A stretch of DNA of 64,000 bases from Rhododendron vialii (GCF_030253575.1 NC_080566.1:9309501-9373500), one strand, 5' to 3'; positions 24,009 through 35,933 are shown, counted from the stretch's first letter. The notes: generated by a model from the sequence alone, not told the origin. Made by a program: numbers and translations.

Positions 24009-24880
24009 TATGGTTAATAAATTAAGTGTTCTAATTTTTAATCTAATTGAACAAGTGCGAATATCTTATTATTCTGATCATATTATTCTAAAAGGTCATA
24101 ATTAAATTTTGTTTCTAGACCTTTTATAATTAAGTATTTACTCTTTATTTGGAACCCTATGAAGCAGAAAACTTGATTATGAGAGTCTTAGAGATAAAAT
24201 TTAATTATGACATTTTAGAATAATAAAATATTCACACCGGTTCAAACGAATTAAAAATTTGAGCACTTAATTTTTTAACAATATTTTTAATATATAAACG
24301 GTCTAAGAAAATTAAGTGCGAAGATTTTATTATTCTGATCACTTTATTCTAAAGAGTTACAGTTAAATTTTGTCTCTAAGACTTTTATAATTAAGTATCT
24401 ATTCTTTATTTGGGACCATATGAAGCAGAAACTTAATTATGAGAGCCCTATAGACAAAATTTAATTATGACCCTTCAGAATAATATGATCAGAATAATAA
24501 GAAATTTGCCCCACTTCAAACAAATTAAAAATTAGAATACTTAATTTTTTAATCATATTTTTAATATATAAACGGTCTCAAAAAAATTAATTGCTCCAAT
24601 TTTCAATCCGTTTGAACCAGTGTGAAGGTTTTATTATTTTGATCATATTATTCTAAAGTGTCATAATTAAATTTTTGTCTCTAATACTCTCATAATCAAT
24701 TTTCTACTTCATATGATCTTAAATAAAGAGTAGATACTTAATTATGAGGAGAGCCGTAGAGACATAACATTTTAGAAGAATATGGTTAGAATAGTAAAAT
24801 TTTCGCACTAATTCAATTGGATTGAAAATTGGAGCACAGAATTTATTAACCGTATTTTTTAGTAATATAATATATAAATA
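24009..24880. repeat. Three tandem ~290-bp palindromic units
   Basis: The units are approximately 24009-24292, 24299-24574 and 24575-24880. Each has a forward arm (GATCATATTATTCTAAA, CATAATTAAATTTTGTCTCTA), a short centre around CATATGAAGCAG, and the same words inverted. Spacers carry AACGGTCT(C)AA, which matches the inner edge of the flanking arms. The whole block can fold as three consecutive long hairpins. Confidence 0.7.
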
Positions 24881-25071
24881 GTCTCAAAAAATTAAAATAA
24901 TTGGGTGAGAGTGATTTGAGAGAGGGGGGAATTGAATGAACTGGATGAGCCATTAGGAGACGTGGCGTTCATCCGTGGCGTCTCCGCACAATCAGTTGTA
25001 CACGGCCCCTCCGTTGTAATACCAGCCTCACATATATTTAAATCCGCTAAATTTGGAAAGTGGGATTAAAA

Positions 25072-28000
25072 ATGGCGAAATTCTCGGTGGGAAGAGAAGA
25101 AGACGATAACGAAGGACCCAGCAGTCCAAGGCCCAAGAAACGAAGAACAACATGCTATCAATCCCAACGACAACAACGGGAAAACCTAACCCTAGACCAA
25201 CAGGAACAAGAAGAAGAAGTGGAATCCGAATGTGATGAACAAGGAGAAGAACAAGATGAAGAAGAAGAAGAGAGAGAATCTGAACATGCTGAGGAAGAAG
25301 AAGAAGGTGAAGAGGAAGGCAATGAGGAGGAATCCGATTGGGCTAACACGGGTTTCCAGTCGATTGGCGATCGGGGTTCGGCGGGACCCAGTGGAGATGG
25401 GTCCATTTGCGTAACCCTAACGGACCCAGATGTGCTTGATTGCCCCATTTGCCTCGAACCCTTGAATAGTCCTGTTTTTCAGGTATGTTTTGTTTTGAAC
25501 CATTCGTTTTGGTGTTTTCCCTTTGGATCGAAAGCAAGGGCGAGAAAAGGAAAGGAAGAAGAATCCTATGATTCCTATCAAGATAACTCGAAGATGTTAA
25601 AATGGTGAGAGAAAGTTGAGAAATTTAGGAGTGTATTGGCCAAATAATCAAGCCCGATTAGTTTTTTGGTCTTTATTCAATTTTTTTCGCATTTGTTAGA
25701 TTTGGGTCAATTTTTTTTGGGTTATTGGTTCGTGTGACGTAAGGAATATAAAAAGTAAAATATCATTAACCAAACTGATTTTTATTTTTTTGTATAAAGA
25801 CAAAAATAGGTTTTCCCAACAAAGATGGGTTTTTTTGTTGTTATAATTGGTCCTTTGTTGTTTGGTGTTTTCCCCGTTGGATTGGAAGATGGGGTTAGAA
25901 AAGAAAAAGGAAGAAGAATCCTATCAAGATAACTAGAAGATGTGAAAATGGTGAGACAAGGATGGAAAATTTAGAAACAAAGATGGGTTTTTGTTTATTG
26001 GTCCCTTTCTGTTTGGTGAGAAACCAGGACTCTTTCTTTTCTATCCTTTTCTCGCAATCTAAAGGGCTAAGGTTTTCTGTTTTACTAAAAGCGCTGTTTT
26101 TCCTTAGTTTGTCTTACTGCCCGAGTGTGTTCTGTTAGGATTTATATGGTAATAACACAGATTGAGCAGACAGTTGCTACAACGTTTACAAGAAAATCAT
26201 GATGTCCATGACTAGGGGCTCGATCAAAGAATCTCTGAGTGCAATCGTATTAGGGCTTTGTTCGGTCTTTGATTATGTGGTGTGGATGCTGATTTTTTTA
26301 CCCTCACTAATGGTGGGATTTGCTCATTAAGTGTTGATTTGGAGGACGTGATTATCTGATAAATAACTTGTTCCCTCTGTAAGACAAAACTCCATCAGTG
26401 ATACATTCGATCGGAATGCCCTCCGATGGTTAACTTAATCACTCAAGGAATAGTTGTCTGAGCACTCAAAATATCTGTAGGAAGTGAGTGAGAAAAAGAT
26501 AGTAATTGCTCACAAAGTAAGTGCCAAGTTTTTCAATCCCTTCGTTTGTATTTGGATCTCCTATTCATCAGCGAATTGGTTAATCACTCAAGGAATAGTT
26601 GTCTGAGCGCTCAAAATATCTGTAGGAAGTGAGTGAGAAAAAGATAGTAATTGCTCGCAAAGTAAGTGTCAAGTTTTTCAATCCCTTCGTTTGTATTTGG
26701 TTCTCCTATTCATCGGTGAATTGGTTAATCACCCTCAGGCTGGTTACCCTATTGTTAACCACGGTCAAGTGTCATCATTACTATCCTTTTCTGAGATCTT
26801 TGCATGCGGCTCTGGATAATGCCCTTATGCCCATGCAGCTACCTGTCACATCAGTCCCCTTTTTTTATTGGTTGATGCGATGTAAAGTGATAACTTCTGG
26901 GGTGCACGCTCTACCGCTTGGTAACCGTAATTGTGTGTCTGCATGTTCTGTCCCCATTCGAAAAGCTATCATCCTTGTCAGACTAAGATGTTGTATCATC
27001 TTTCCCTTGTTCATTGAGGGGGATTTAGGATGCCGAGGTCATATCCTTGGCTAAGTACTACTGAAGTTACCATGTGCTGAGATACCTCATCGGCTCTTCA
27101 CTTCTGATGTCTTGTTCTCAGTCATTTGCTTTCTGGCCATTTGCACAAAGCTGAGCAATCCCTCTATTACTCCCTTTGTCTCTTTCACCTTAATTTTCTT
27201 TGCCTTTATACTAATAAGTATTAATAATCCCTATGATAATTTCACTCCTTGCATATGAATATCAAGAACCGAAGGTGAAGATTTCTTAAACTGAAAAGAC
27301 TCGACCAATGCAAAAGGAGGAGAGGACTTGATACCATAAGCAGCAGATGGAGAGAGGTGGGCTGTGTTATGTTCGTGATGTTGGACCTTGTGGTAGTGGG
27401 TAATAGAAAACTCGATTCCATAACAGAAAACTTGATTTGCGGAGGCTTAATGCACAAGGTAGTTCTATAGCTGTCATCTTGGGTGAGTGCATTGGAGTTT
27501 CTGGGTTGGCACTTGGATGGAAGATTAGGAGAGCTGGATGTGCTAGTTTTGGAGGCTAAGGCAGTACAGAAAATTAGCCTAAGATCCAAAAGTAGATGCC
27601 TAAACTCACATTTAGTCTAGCCTAAATTTCTGTAATGTGTAGAGTCCATTAATGAAAATACTTTGGAGTCTAAGGTCCCTGAAAAGACAAAATTGCCTTT
27701 AATGAAAATGCCAACTCAGCACATGGGAATACTTGGACATGGGCGCCTTTCATTGTTACGGACGGATGGAAAAAAAAAAACTACCTGATCGAGTCCGGCT
27801 TCGTCCATTTCCACCATTTCTGACCGATCGAGTCCGAGTCCGAGTCCGGCATCCCTCGTCGTTTTGCACCATTACCCTCGCCACACAAACTACCGCAAAC
27901 ATCTCTGACCAGCCACTAGCATTGTCAGGAGTTGTCGTCCCATTGGAAGTCGCCGGAAATTCACTTGCAAATTACAGTCGCCGGTGACCAGTGCTAATGT

Positions 28001-31000
28001 CCGGCGCCGGAGATGGTTGCAGAAGACGGAAGTCATGTGGAGGTTGTCGGCGTCGGAAAAATCAAACGTAGCAGCCAACATATCTCCCTCTCTCTCTCTC
28101 TCTCTCTCTCCCCAAGAGACTAATCACTGAACATTTCACTCAACTTCCCTACCCCCTATGTTGTCTAGTTGTGTGAGAGATAGTATAATAGTAATAAAGG
28201 TTGGAAGACAAGTCTTTGCAACTCCTTCTGAGAAAGAGTAGCACGTTGAGAGTTTAGGGGAATGGGAAAGTATAGATTATGCTATACTTATTTGTAATAC
28301 GTTTCACATTTATATGGATAAGATTATCTATGTTCAAGAGTTTCAATAAATTGAAAAGATAAGTTTACTTGTACTATTTTTTTTTGACAAATTACAAAAT
28401 CTACTTAATTATGATTATGATAACCTTATCTATTAATCTTTTTGGAATAGTATATAGTATAGATTTAGACAGATAATCACATATGTTTATCTTAATGTGA
28501 ATGAATATGAAGTGTACAAATTTTACATAAATAACCTTACCTGTTGGTCTTTTAATAAAGTGTACAAATTTTTTGATCCGTAAGTGCGTTACCTGGGATC
28601 CCTATACTTGGGTTTATCAAATAACATTATAGGTATATTACTTTGTCACACAAATAACTGTATTAGTTGAAAAATCCAAAGTATAAGTTTAGACAAATAA
28701 CCATATCTGTTGATTTTATTGCGATTATAAGGAGCACATATTTCGCAGAGATAACCTTATCAGTTATTCTAAATTATAGATAACATTTAACATAAACTGG
28801 AAAAAAATATCCTATGAGCAATCATCGGATGAAATTTTATGAAAATAATTTTGAATAATGACTTTTGAATTTAAAAAAAAAAACTTGTGTTCAAAACAAA
28901 TTTCGTAAAATATAGATTTGGATAGATATTCGTATTTATTAAAAAATATAGAGTATAACTTTGGGACAAATAATCATATTTGTTGATTTTATTGTGATTA
29001 TAGGGAGCACATATTTCGCAGAGATAACCTTATCAGTTATTTTAAATATAAATAAAATTTAACATAAACTAGGAAAAAAGTTTCAATTGATTGGGACTTA
29101 AGACTTAGTTTCAGTTTGATTTGGTTTGGTTTGGCTATAAATAAAAAATATCCTATGAACAATCATAGGATGAAATTTTATGAAAAGAATTTTGAATAAT
29201 AACTTTTGAATTTAAAAAAAAAACTTGTGTTATCAAAACTTATTTTCTAAAGTACAGATTTGGACAGATAACCATATTTATTAAAAAAATTAGTGTATAA
29301 GTTTAGACAAATAATCATATTTGTTGATTTTATTGCAATTATAAGGAGCACATATTTCGGAGAGATAACCTTATTAGTTATTCTTAAATTATAAATAAAA
29401 TTTTACATAGGCTGGAAAAAAAATCCTATGAACAACCATATGACGAAATTTTATGGAATCTTTTTGAATAATGACTTCTGAATTTAAAACAAAAGTGTAG
29501 AAAGGACGACTAGCATCTCCTTCATTTTGTTGAAGACCGGAAACCGGATGCTCACCGTTGAAGATGGCAATCGGCATTCTAGAAAGGACGACTAGCATCT
29601 CCTTCATTTTGTAAGCGAGGGGTATATTTGGTGGCGCAGATGAAGGCCGTCCGGCGAGATCCTCCTCAATCGACCGCCACCCACACCGGAGATCCTCCTC
29701 ATCGTTGTCCTGCTGCCGCCTGCTCCTAGTGAACACGTTCGATGGCGCCTCCAATTCCTCCTGGAAGCTTGCCGCCACTAACGAAACGTAAAATGTTTTC
29801 GCCCCCTTTTGTTTTTAACAATGGGGGTATATTTGGATAGCCAGTCCAAATGTCCTAGCGCCAGTTCACAACTTTATTGATGTCCTTATTACACTATTAA
29901 TCCCTATTGTATGGACTCCCGGCCAAAGCTCCTGAGGCAGTAATTGAATGGGTAGACTGTTTCATCTAGTGCAGAAGCTTTGGATTTGGGCAGTGGGGTG
30001 CATTTGTGTAGAAGGTGATAGGTGGCTGTGAGTCTATCAGTATGAAGCGGACGCTACAGCATTAGTTGTTGAGGGTCAACGGTATGCATGGCAGTTGGCT
30101 TGCGGGGCAAGTAAGGCTGCAATCATACTTTGTTGGATTATTTCAGTGGCCTTCCGATGTGGAGAAGAAGGTAAAGGATATCCATGCGTGTGGGTATGCA
30201 GCATGTTAGGATGGTGAAGCTATTAATTGGCGAGGGCATGCATGGTCGATTTTTGTTTCCCAAAACGGAAGTACTGTGGTAGTTAAAATGATTCTTGGCA
30301 AGGGAGCGTAAGAGAAAGGTGGAGAGCTAAGAGAGGCTGCCAATTCAATCTTTCTTTATGAAAAGAGCTTCGATTGGGCCATCATGATAAGCAAATGTTA
30401 TATTGGCTGAGCATAAGGTTAGGAGTGGGGTCGAGAAGGGTGAAAGTGTGAAAGTAATGCTGGTGTAGAGGGATTTGGATCAACAGTTCATGAGAAACCC
30501 CAGTCTAGTAGTTATCAGCCAACATTTTAATGGCTTCAGATTGGCTGTGATGTTTAACCACTGAACATGACATTTGATGTGTGAGTCGAGCTGTGCGTGT
30601 CATTGAAGCATTGCACAAGTTGTAGAGAAAGAATTGATTTTCAAATTGGCAAAATTTCAATATAAGAACATACTTTGAGAATTCTGAAAATCAGAAGAGT
30701 ATGACAGACAAACAGATCATATAATGTTGTAGATTTGGAAGCATTAAGGTCGTATTGACCAAATATCCAGCCATGCACAATCCTAAGAACCTAGTAATTA
30801 GCCTCATCACCAATGCGTTTTGATGTTTAATTTGGGTTGTGTTTTAACACACCCCACACGCGCACACACATGAGCGCGCATACGAGCTGTAATTCCCTGT
30901 AGCTTTGTGTACAATCCTATTTAGGTAGAATCCAATGACTTCTTTGAAGTTGGTTTTATCGTCAATGGCTGCTACGAAGCAAGCAGAACAAAGTTAGAAA

Positions 31001-34000
31001 CTATAGAAGTGCATTAGGCCAGCGCCTTAGCCCTTGGTTGTCCCTCAACCAATTCACCTTGCCTCAAGGGTTACAAGTTGCTACAGTGGCATTTTGCCTT
31101 GGTTCGCTTCGAGCCTTAGTGTGCTTTCTAGAGCACAGAGAGGAATAGTGGTTCACTTGAGTAGTTGGTCCTATGCAATCAGCGAGGTAATCTTAGCCAA
31201 GAGCGTTTAGGGGTTTGTTTTCGATTTTGTCTTTCCGGTTCTGCTCGGTGTTTCTTTTTCGGTTATGGTTTTTTTTGATCGAGGAAATCGGTGTTAGGGT
31301 GATATTGTTGTTGTTTCCTGCGGTGTTAGTAGAGGGAGTTTTATCTTACTTAGGGGATGTGGTTTTTGGCCTTTCGGTTTTCTTCGGCTGTTTGTCTTGG
31401 TCTGTCTTGGTTTTGGTTGATGGTGGGGATTTTGTTTTTTGGTTTTGAGGCTTGTTTAGGTTTGTGGCTGCCTCCTAGTTGGATTCGGCTGGGTTTTCTT
31501 TTGTGCTTGGTTGGCATCTTGCCTTCCCTTAGGTTTTGGGTGGCTTTGTGCCGGGGTGCCCTTGATCCTTTTAATCTTTGTAATTCTTTATAAAGATTAA
31601 TTAATCTTTTTGGTTAGCCAGAAAAAAAAAAAAAATTTGTGTATGATGAAGAATTTGCTTACATTGGTCCACAAAATATGAGAACCAAGCGAAGTGAGGA
31701 AACACCATCTAGGGAGGAAAGGGAGCTTACGAGGTTTCGTTTAAGAAGCACGGATACGGATACGATACAATATGGATACGCAGATACGTGATTTTTCCAA
31801 AAAAAAGGATACGATATGTTGGGGAATATAAAAGTAAATAAAAAATATATTATATATATAATTATTAATTTCATTAATGATTTAAAGTTTTCCATTACAC
31901 AAGTTCACCATTTCACATGCCGAGAGAGATATATTTACATCTAGCTTTATATAATTGTATCTATATACTTATATATACATACACACAATGAGAGAGGGAG
32001 AGATGTGAGAGAGAGAGAGACTTACAAGGTTGTCGAGAGAGATGAGAGACAAAAGAGAGGATATCTTCCGTGTGTTTCTAGTGTCGATTGGTGAGAGAAG
32101 AAGAAAAATATAGTTCTAATTGCAATTCTAACCCATTTATTTTAAGTAATAACATATTTACCCTCGCGCGTATCCAACACGTATCCGCGCATATCCGAAA
32201 TGTATCGGGATATCAAAAAATAATTCTAAAAGCAGGATACTTTGAAAAATGTATCAGATACGTATCCGGAGAGTATCGGTATCCGATACAAATACGATAC
32301 GTGATACGGAGGCCAAAATAGAATATCTGTGCTTCATAGGGTTTCGTTGCTCGGTGTATTTGATGGTCAAAAGGCATGCAATGGGGCACCGTGGTAAGAA
32401 GCTGATCAGTGCTTTTTTTATTTCTATGGATGAGTTTTGGAAGCAATCTAAGGAGGGGGAGGTATGTGAATCAACATTCAGTGAAAGGGTTCTGGACTCC
32501 CTTAACATGATTTTGTTGTCTATTTAAGTATGGTGGTCTCAAGAATGCAAAATAGCTTTATTTCCTTATTCTCTATCAACGAGGAGGGTTAAATAATAGC
32601 TTTATTTCCTCATTTTTCTCTATTTTTGTCATGGCAAATATAAGGAATTTGAGAATTGGATATGTTTTTCTATTTACGTTCATCTAAATCAGTACAGATG
32701 ATAGCCATTATATGGGCAAATGATATACAATACAGCAATGAGCTAATATGAATTTGTCTCTTTTATGTTGAAGCCTTATATCGAATGATCTTTACAAGAT
32801 CTGATGATACTATGATGTGATCTGAGCATTCAAGGAGTGGGTCTGGTTGCATTTGGATCGCTCACCAGGAATGTGGTCTATATGTTTGCCTCCTTATGTC
32901 CTCTTTCAAGCTTAATAACTTTTACGATATTAGTTTCCACTTTTCTCTCTCATCAACTGTATGTGGTTGCACATTGTAAATTTGTAAATGTTACTAGTTT
33001 TTCCAATGAACCATTTAGGTTCGTATAACCTCAGGCATTGAGTGAAAAGCTCTGTTTGCATGGTTCCCAACAAACAGATAAGTACGATTGCCATTAGGTG
33101 CTAAGTGCTATAGACTATATGGAGCATGAAAGCCCGATATAGAATTAGAAACAAATTTCTGACAAAATTGCCACATGATATACTATACCATTAGCATTCA
33201 CATGGAGGATTGACCACATAAATAGTATTTGAAGCTGTTTGCAGTAGTTGCTTTTTGATGTGATTGCATTTAACTTCTATCGGTGATACTTTTGTGACTA
33301 CTTATAGCAAGCTTATCCGGGAATACAAACAACTCTAATGTGTTTTCTCTTGCTAAATGGCAATTCAGTGTGAGAATGGACATATCGCATGCTCTTCTTG
33401 TTGTATCAAGCTTGGAAACAAGTGTCCCTCCTGCTCTTGGCCAATAGGCTATAACCGTTGTAGGGCTATTGAGAAGGTCATCGAATCGGTCAAAATATCA
33501 TGCATAAACATCAAGTATGGGTGCAATGAATCAGTGAGTTACAACAAGATTCATGACCATGAGAAGATGTGTATCTATGGGCCATGTTCCTGCCCACTTT
33601 CTGGATGCAACTTTATTGGATCCTCCAAGGATATATTCCTTCACTTTAGCATCAACCATTTGAATTCAGCTAAGCGCTTTCAGTACAACTGCCTCTTCCC
33701 GTTAGAGTTGGGTGTGGGACAGAGGTACCTTATTCTTCAAGAGCAAAATGATCGCACGACTTTTGTTCTCAATCATGGGGTTGAACTTCTGGGAAATGTG
33801 GTAAATGTTATCTGTATTGCGCCAAGCTCAACACAGAGAGGGTATTCATACGATCTCATAGCTAGAAAGGAGGACAGCTCCGTGAGGCTACAATCTTTCA
33901 CGGAGAGTATACCTCGATGGGATGAACATCTTCCTCTGAAGATGTTCCTGCTAGTTCCAAGTGATTTTCGTGGTTTTTCTGGGAAGCTTAAATTGGAGCT

Positions 34001-34061
34001 CTGCATACGGAGGCCTCAGGATGCTCCTGCACCCATCTTAAGAGGTAATTGTGTTATTTGA
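25072..34061 (+). CDS. SINA-like RING-type E3 ubiquitin ligase
   Basis: The predicted protein has 367 aa in two exons, 25072-25482 and 33369-34061, joined across a 7.9 kb GT-AG intron. Residues 1-110 are a disordered acidic region with long Glu runs and a basic patch (PRPKKRR). The RING finger is split by the intron: CPICLEPLNSPVFQ, then CENGHIACSSCC and CPSC. A SIAH-type second zinc-binding region follows (CNESVSYNKIHDHEKMC, CPLSGCNFIGS, HFSINH), then a C-terminal beta-rich substrate-binding half. Proteins of this plant SINA-like class transfer ubiquitin to target proteins; the substrate here is unknown. The start is the ATG at 25072; an upstream in-frame GTG at 25060 is not credible in a plant nuclear gene. 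The TE-derived arm just upstream may influence its transcription. Confidence 0.88.
25505..26060. repeat. Tandem duplication at the start of the SINA-like intron
   Basis: A block containing TTTGGTGTTTTCCC, GGAAGAAGAATCCTATCAAG and AAATGGTGAGA occurs at 25505-25625 and again at 25860-25977. A partial third copy of the preceding words (ATGGGTTTTTGTT...GGTCC) occurs around 25985-26020. The copies differ by substitutions and small indels, so the duplication is not very recent. Confidence 0.6.
26436..26726. repeat. 145-bp tandem duplication in the SINA-like intron
   Basis: Two head-to-tail copies, 26436-26580 and 26581-26726, both start TAATCACTCAAGGAATAG. They are nearly identical across 145 bp (only a few substitutions seen), so this is a young duplication. 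Confidence 0.85.
26727..28680. other. SINA-like intron, middle part
   Basis: No supported exon. A GC-richer patch at about 27730-28080 contains a short tandem of CGAGTCCGAGTC words and ends in a (CT)n run at 28082-28111. It looks like 5'-UTR or gene-fragment sequence, but I cannot assign it to a family. The remainder is AT-rich. Confidence 0.35.
28690..29480. repeat. Three tandem ~270-340 bp repeats in the SINA-like intron
   Basis: The word GTTGATTTTATTG followed by GGAGCACATATTTCG appears at about 28709, 28981 and 29322. Each is followed by GAGATAACCTTAT and, further on, ATCCTATGA and GAAATTTTATG. The second unit is longer because of an extra stretch around 29090-29150 (GTTTGATTTGGTTTGG). 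Looser related words occur upstream from about 28390. Confidence 0.7.
29497..29612. repeat. 34-bp direct repeat pair
   Basis: A stretch beginning AGAAAGGACGACTAGCATCT and ending CATTTTGT occurs at about 29498-29532 and again at 29579-29612, about 82 bp apart. The surroundings are GC-richer than the rest of the intron. Confidence 0.7.
29613..31000. other. SINA-like intron, unassigned stretch
   Basis: No supported exon or bounded element. A minus-strand open frame (29778-29389) is discussed as a weak gene-fragment candidate in the findings. The remainder shows no paired repeats that I can support. Confidence 0.3.
31000..31634 (+). mobile_element. Probable 3' end of a truncated LINE
   Basis: A GT-rich sequence ends in TTTGTAATTCTTTATAAAGA, GATTAATTAATC and a 14-base A run (31621-31634). 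This is the appearance of a plant L1-type LINE 3' UTR with its poly(A) tail. No reverse-transcriptase domain is present, as expected for a 5'-truncated copy. The left limit is a guess and no target duplication was found. Confidence 0.4.
31742..32339. mobile_element. Mutator-type MITE rich in GATACG words
   Basis: Ends TAAGAAGCACGGATAC and the inverse of CTATGAAGCACAGATA are flanked by a perfect 9-bp duplication, GGTTTCGTT (31733-31741 and 32340-32348), the length typical of Mutator-like elements. Arrays of GATACG/CGTATC words occupy both sub-terminal regions in opposite orientation. The 598-bp body has no transposase. Confidence 0.75.
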
Positions 34062-35697
34062 GGTAGTTGTAGGTGGTGTTGGTGTAAAACCGTTGTATCT
34101 GACCAGTGATTTGAGTTGGGTATTATCGATTGTTGTTATAAGATGATGAAACTTGCTTCTGTTACGTTGGCGGTGGACCAGTTTATGCCAGATCATATTT
34201 GAACTTTGTATTGTCAAAAACTTCCAGTTAGGAAGTTCAGCTGCTCCATCTTCTAATGTGTGTTGCCCATTTTTCTTTCGAATTGGAGACTGTAGGAATT
34301 AGGTGCCCCATGGTTTGGCAGAGAATATGATATGCTCCAAGTAACCCTAGTTTCTTCCTTTTTTCCCTGTTAATTACTCGGAGGGAGGGGGAGTTTCCTG
34401 GGTTCAAACTGATCGAGGACTCCGAGAGGAGTGTGGCAAGTGCTTCGGCCGGTGAAGACTTATCGGTTCCTCCTTTAACTAACCCTATTGCTGTTTCACG
34501 TTCTGAGGAGTTTGATTTTGTTGACCCTCACTAAGCGATGGTGAACGATATTCTTTCTGTTTGGTTGAAAATTAGTGAGATTCATTATCAGATTAACAAG
34601 AAGTATACACAACTTTAAAACAACACGATTAAACTACTACAGCTTAATTTTTCTTCAAAGTTAGTCTTGCAAATAATACCCTTTGCAGTAATCCTTTTTT
34701 TATTTTTATTTTTTTAAATTAGGTAATTGCACGATTAAACTATTACAAATAATTTCTCACAAAACTCTTTCACCAATTTCTCAATAAAAGTTTTCCTCTA
34801 GCAAATTCGTTTTGAATGCTCCCATCCACTTCATTGTGCATCTCAGTGGTCCGGAAGCAATGCTTCATTCTCAAGGAGAAAATTAATGGTAGGCTCCGCT
34901 ATTCATGCGAGAGAAGGGAACATTGCCATTCATTGACCCGGGGAAGCTGCTTGGCAGCTCTCTGCTGAGCGGGTGCACAGCAGTCGATCCGGCTATTCAT
35001 ATCGGCACAGACAGCTCGGATCGAATTTGAATACATACAAATTTGAACCGTTCATTGCTTGGTTAAGATTCGAGCCATCGATTGTCGAGATGAGCGGCCG
35101 GATCGACTGCTATGTACTGCTCCACATGGGGATGCTTGGCAGCATCTCCCATCTTCCATGTTTATTTCATAAAATTGATCACTTTTTAAAATTGTTTCAG
35201 GGCCCATTTGGTAACCCGTGCTTTTTTTTTTTTTTTTTGCCATTCGTTAATCCTCACTCTACTCTATCCTAGTTAACCCGTGCTGATTAACTTATTTTCT
35301 TTACTTGCTGATTTTAGTTATTTTGTGTATTGAGTCGGACCGAAACAATTAATCATTGTTATGTGATCAAACAAGGGCTAAATCTCAAGGGAAACCATGC
35401 ATGCTGGGGAATGACATTAGGGGGAACAGAACCTAAAGAAAAACCACCTTGATTTTAAAGCTATAGTTGTTAGAATCAAACTACTGTACTGAGCCATTAT
35501 TTTTATTCTTGATCGATAAATAATTCAAAAGCTAAAGCCACAGCCATCGAACGAAAATGAAAGCAAACACAAAAGCACTTTTTGCGACATTTTCTTATTG
35601 TCCAAACAGAGATCGGTTAGCCTGGAAGTCCAAAAGCAACGTTGCCCTGTCATGATTTCACATGCAGCACTTTCTCTAGCTTAATTATACGTCTCAC
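34062..35697. other. Intergenic region with a foldback element
   Basis: The 3' flank of the SINA-like gene is followed by AT-rich DNA. At about 34936-35150 inverted arms share GCAGTCGATCCGGC and GCTTGGCAGC, with partners GCCGGATCGACTGC and GCTTGGCAGCATC, so a small foldback element is likely. No gene is supported. Confidence 0.4.
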
Positions 35698-35933
35698 ACA
35701 CATATGACCCGGACAAGTTGGCCTGGTGGTTAAGGCTTGAGACGTAGGGTTTGCTCATGAGTTTCAAGTTCAAAATCTCTTAAAAGGTATCAATTCTTGT
35801 AGGATTAGTTCATACGAGACTTTGCGGCGATTCTTGTTAATGGACGGTTGAATTGGTCTCGTAGTAATTAATTGAGGAGCGCTTTAGTTGAGGCGTGCTT
35901 AAGCCGGCTTAGACACTTGAGTTATAATAAAAA
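35698..35933 (+). mobile_element. tRNA-derived SINE (Au-like)
   Basis: The 5' part carries pol III promoter-like boxes: TTGGCCTGGTGGTTAAGG as A box and AAGTTCAAAATC as a degenerate B box. The 3' end TAGTTGAGGCGTGC...GAGTTATAATAAAAA matches the second SINE copy at 46435-46670 and recalls the plant Au SINE family. TCTCAC lies on both sides and may be the target duplication. Confidence 0.65.

Larger units (their letters stand above)
23700..25013. mobile_element. Compound foldback DNA element upstream of the SINA-like gene
   Basis: Inverted arms of about 135 bp face each other. The left arm starts CGGAGGGGCCGTGTACAA (23702) and the right arm ends with its near-exact complement, ending CCCCTCCG (25013). 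TTGTA occurs on both outer sides and may be a target duplication. Between the arms are a nested 141-bp MITE and three tandem copies of a ~290-bp palindrome. There is no transposase. The right end lies 58 bp before the SINA-like start codon, so it probably forms part of that gene's promoter or 5' UTR. Confidence 0.7.

Noticed and set aside
25060-25071. Upstream GTG start for the SINA-like protein
   Set aside because: GTG is not a normal plant nuclear start, and ATG at 25072 is in the same frame.
25158-25448. Ser-rich minus-strand frame
   Set aside because: Antisense shadow of the Glu-rich N-terminus of the SINA-like ligase.
35705-35785. Possible tRNA gene
   Set aside because: The A and B boxes are degenerate, no cloverleaf can be drawn, and the downstream part matches a second SINE copy.
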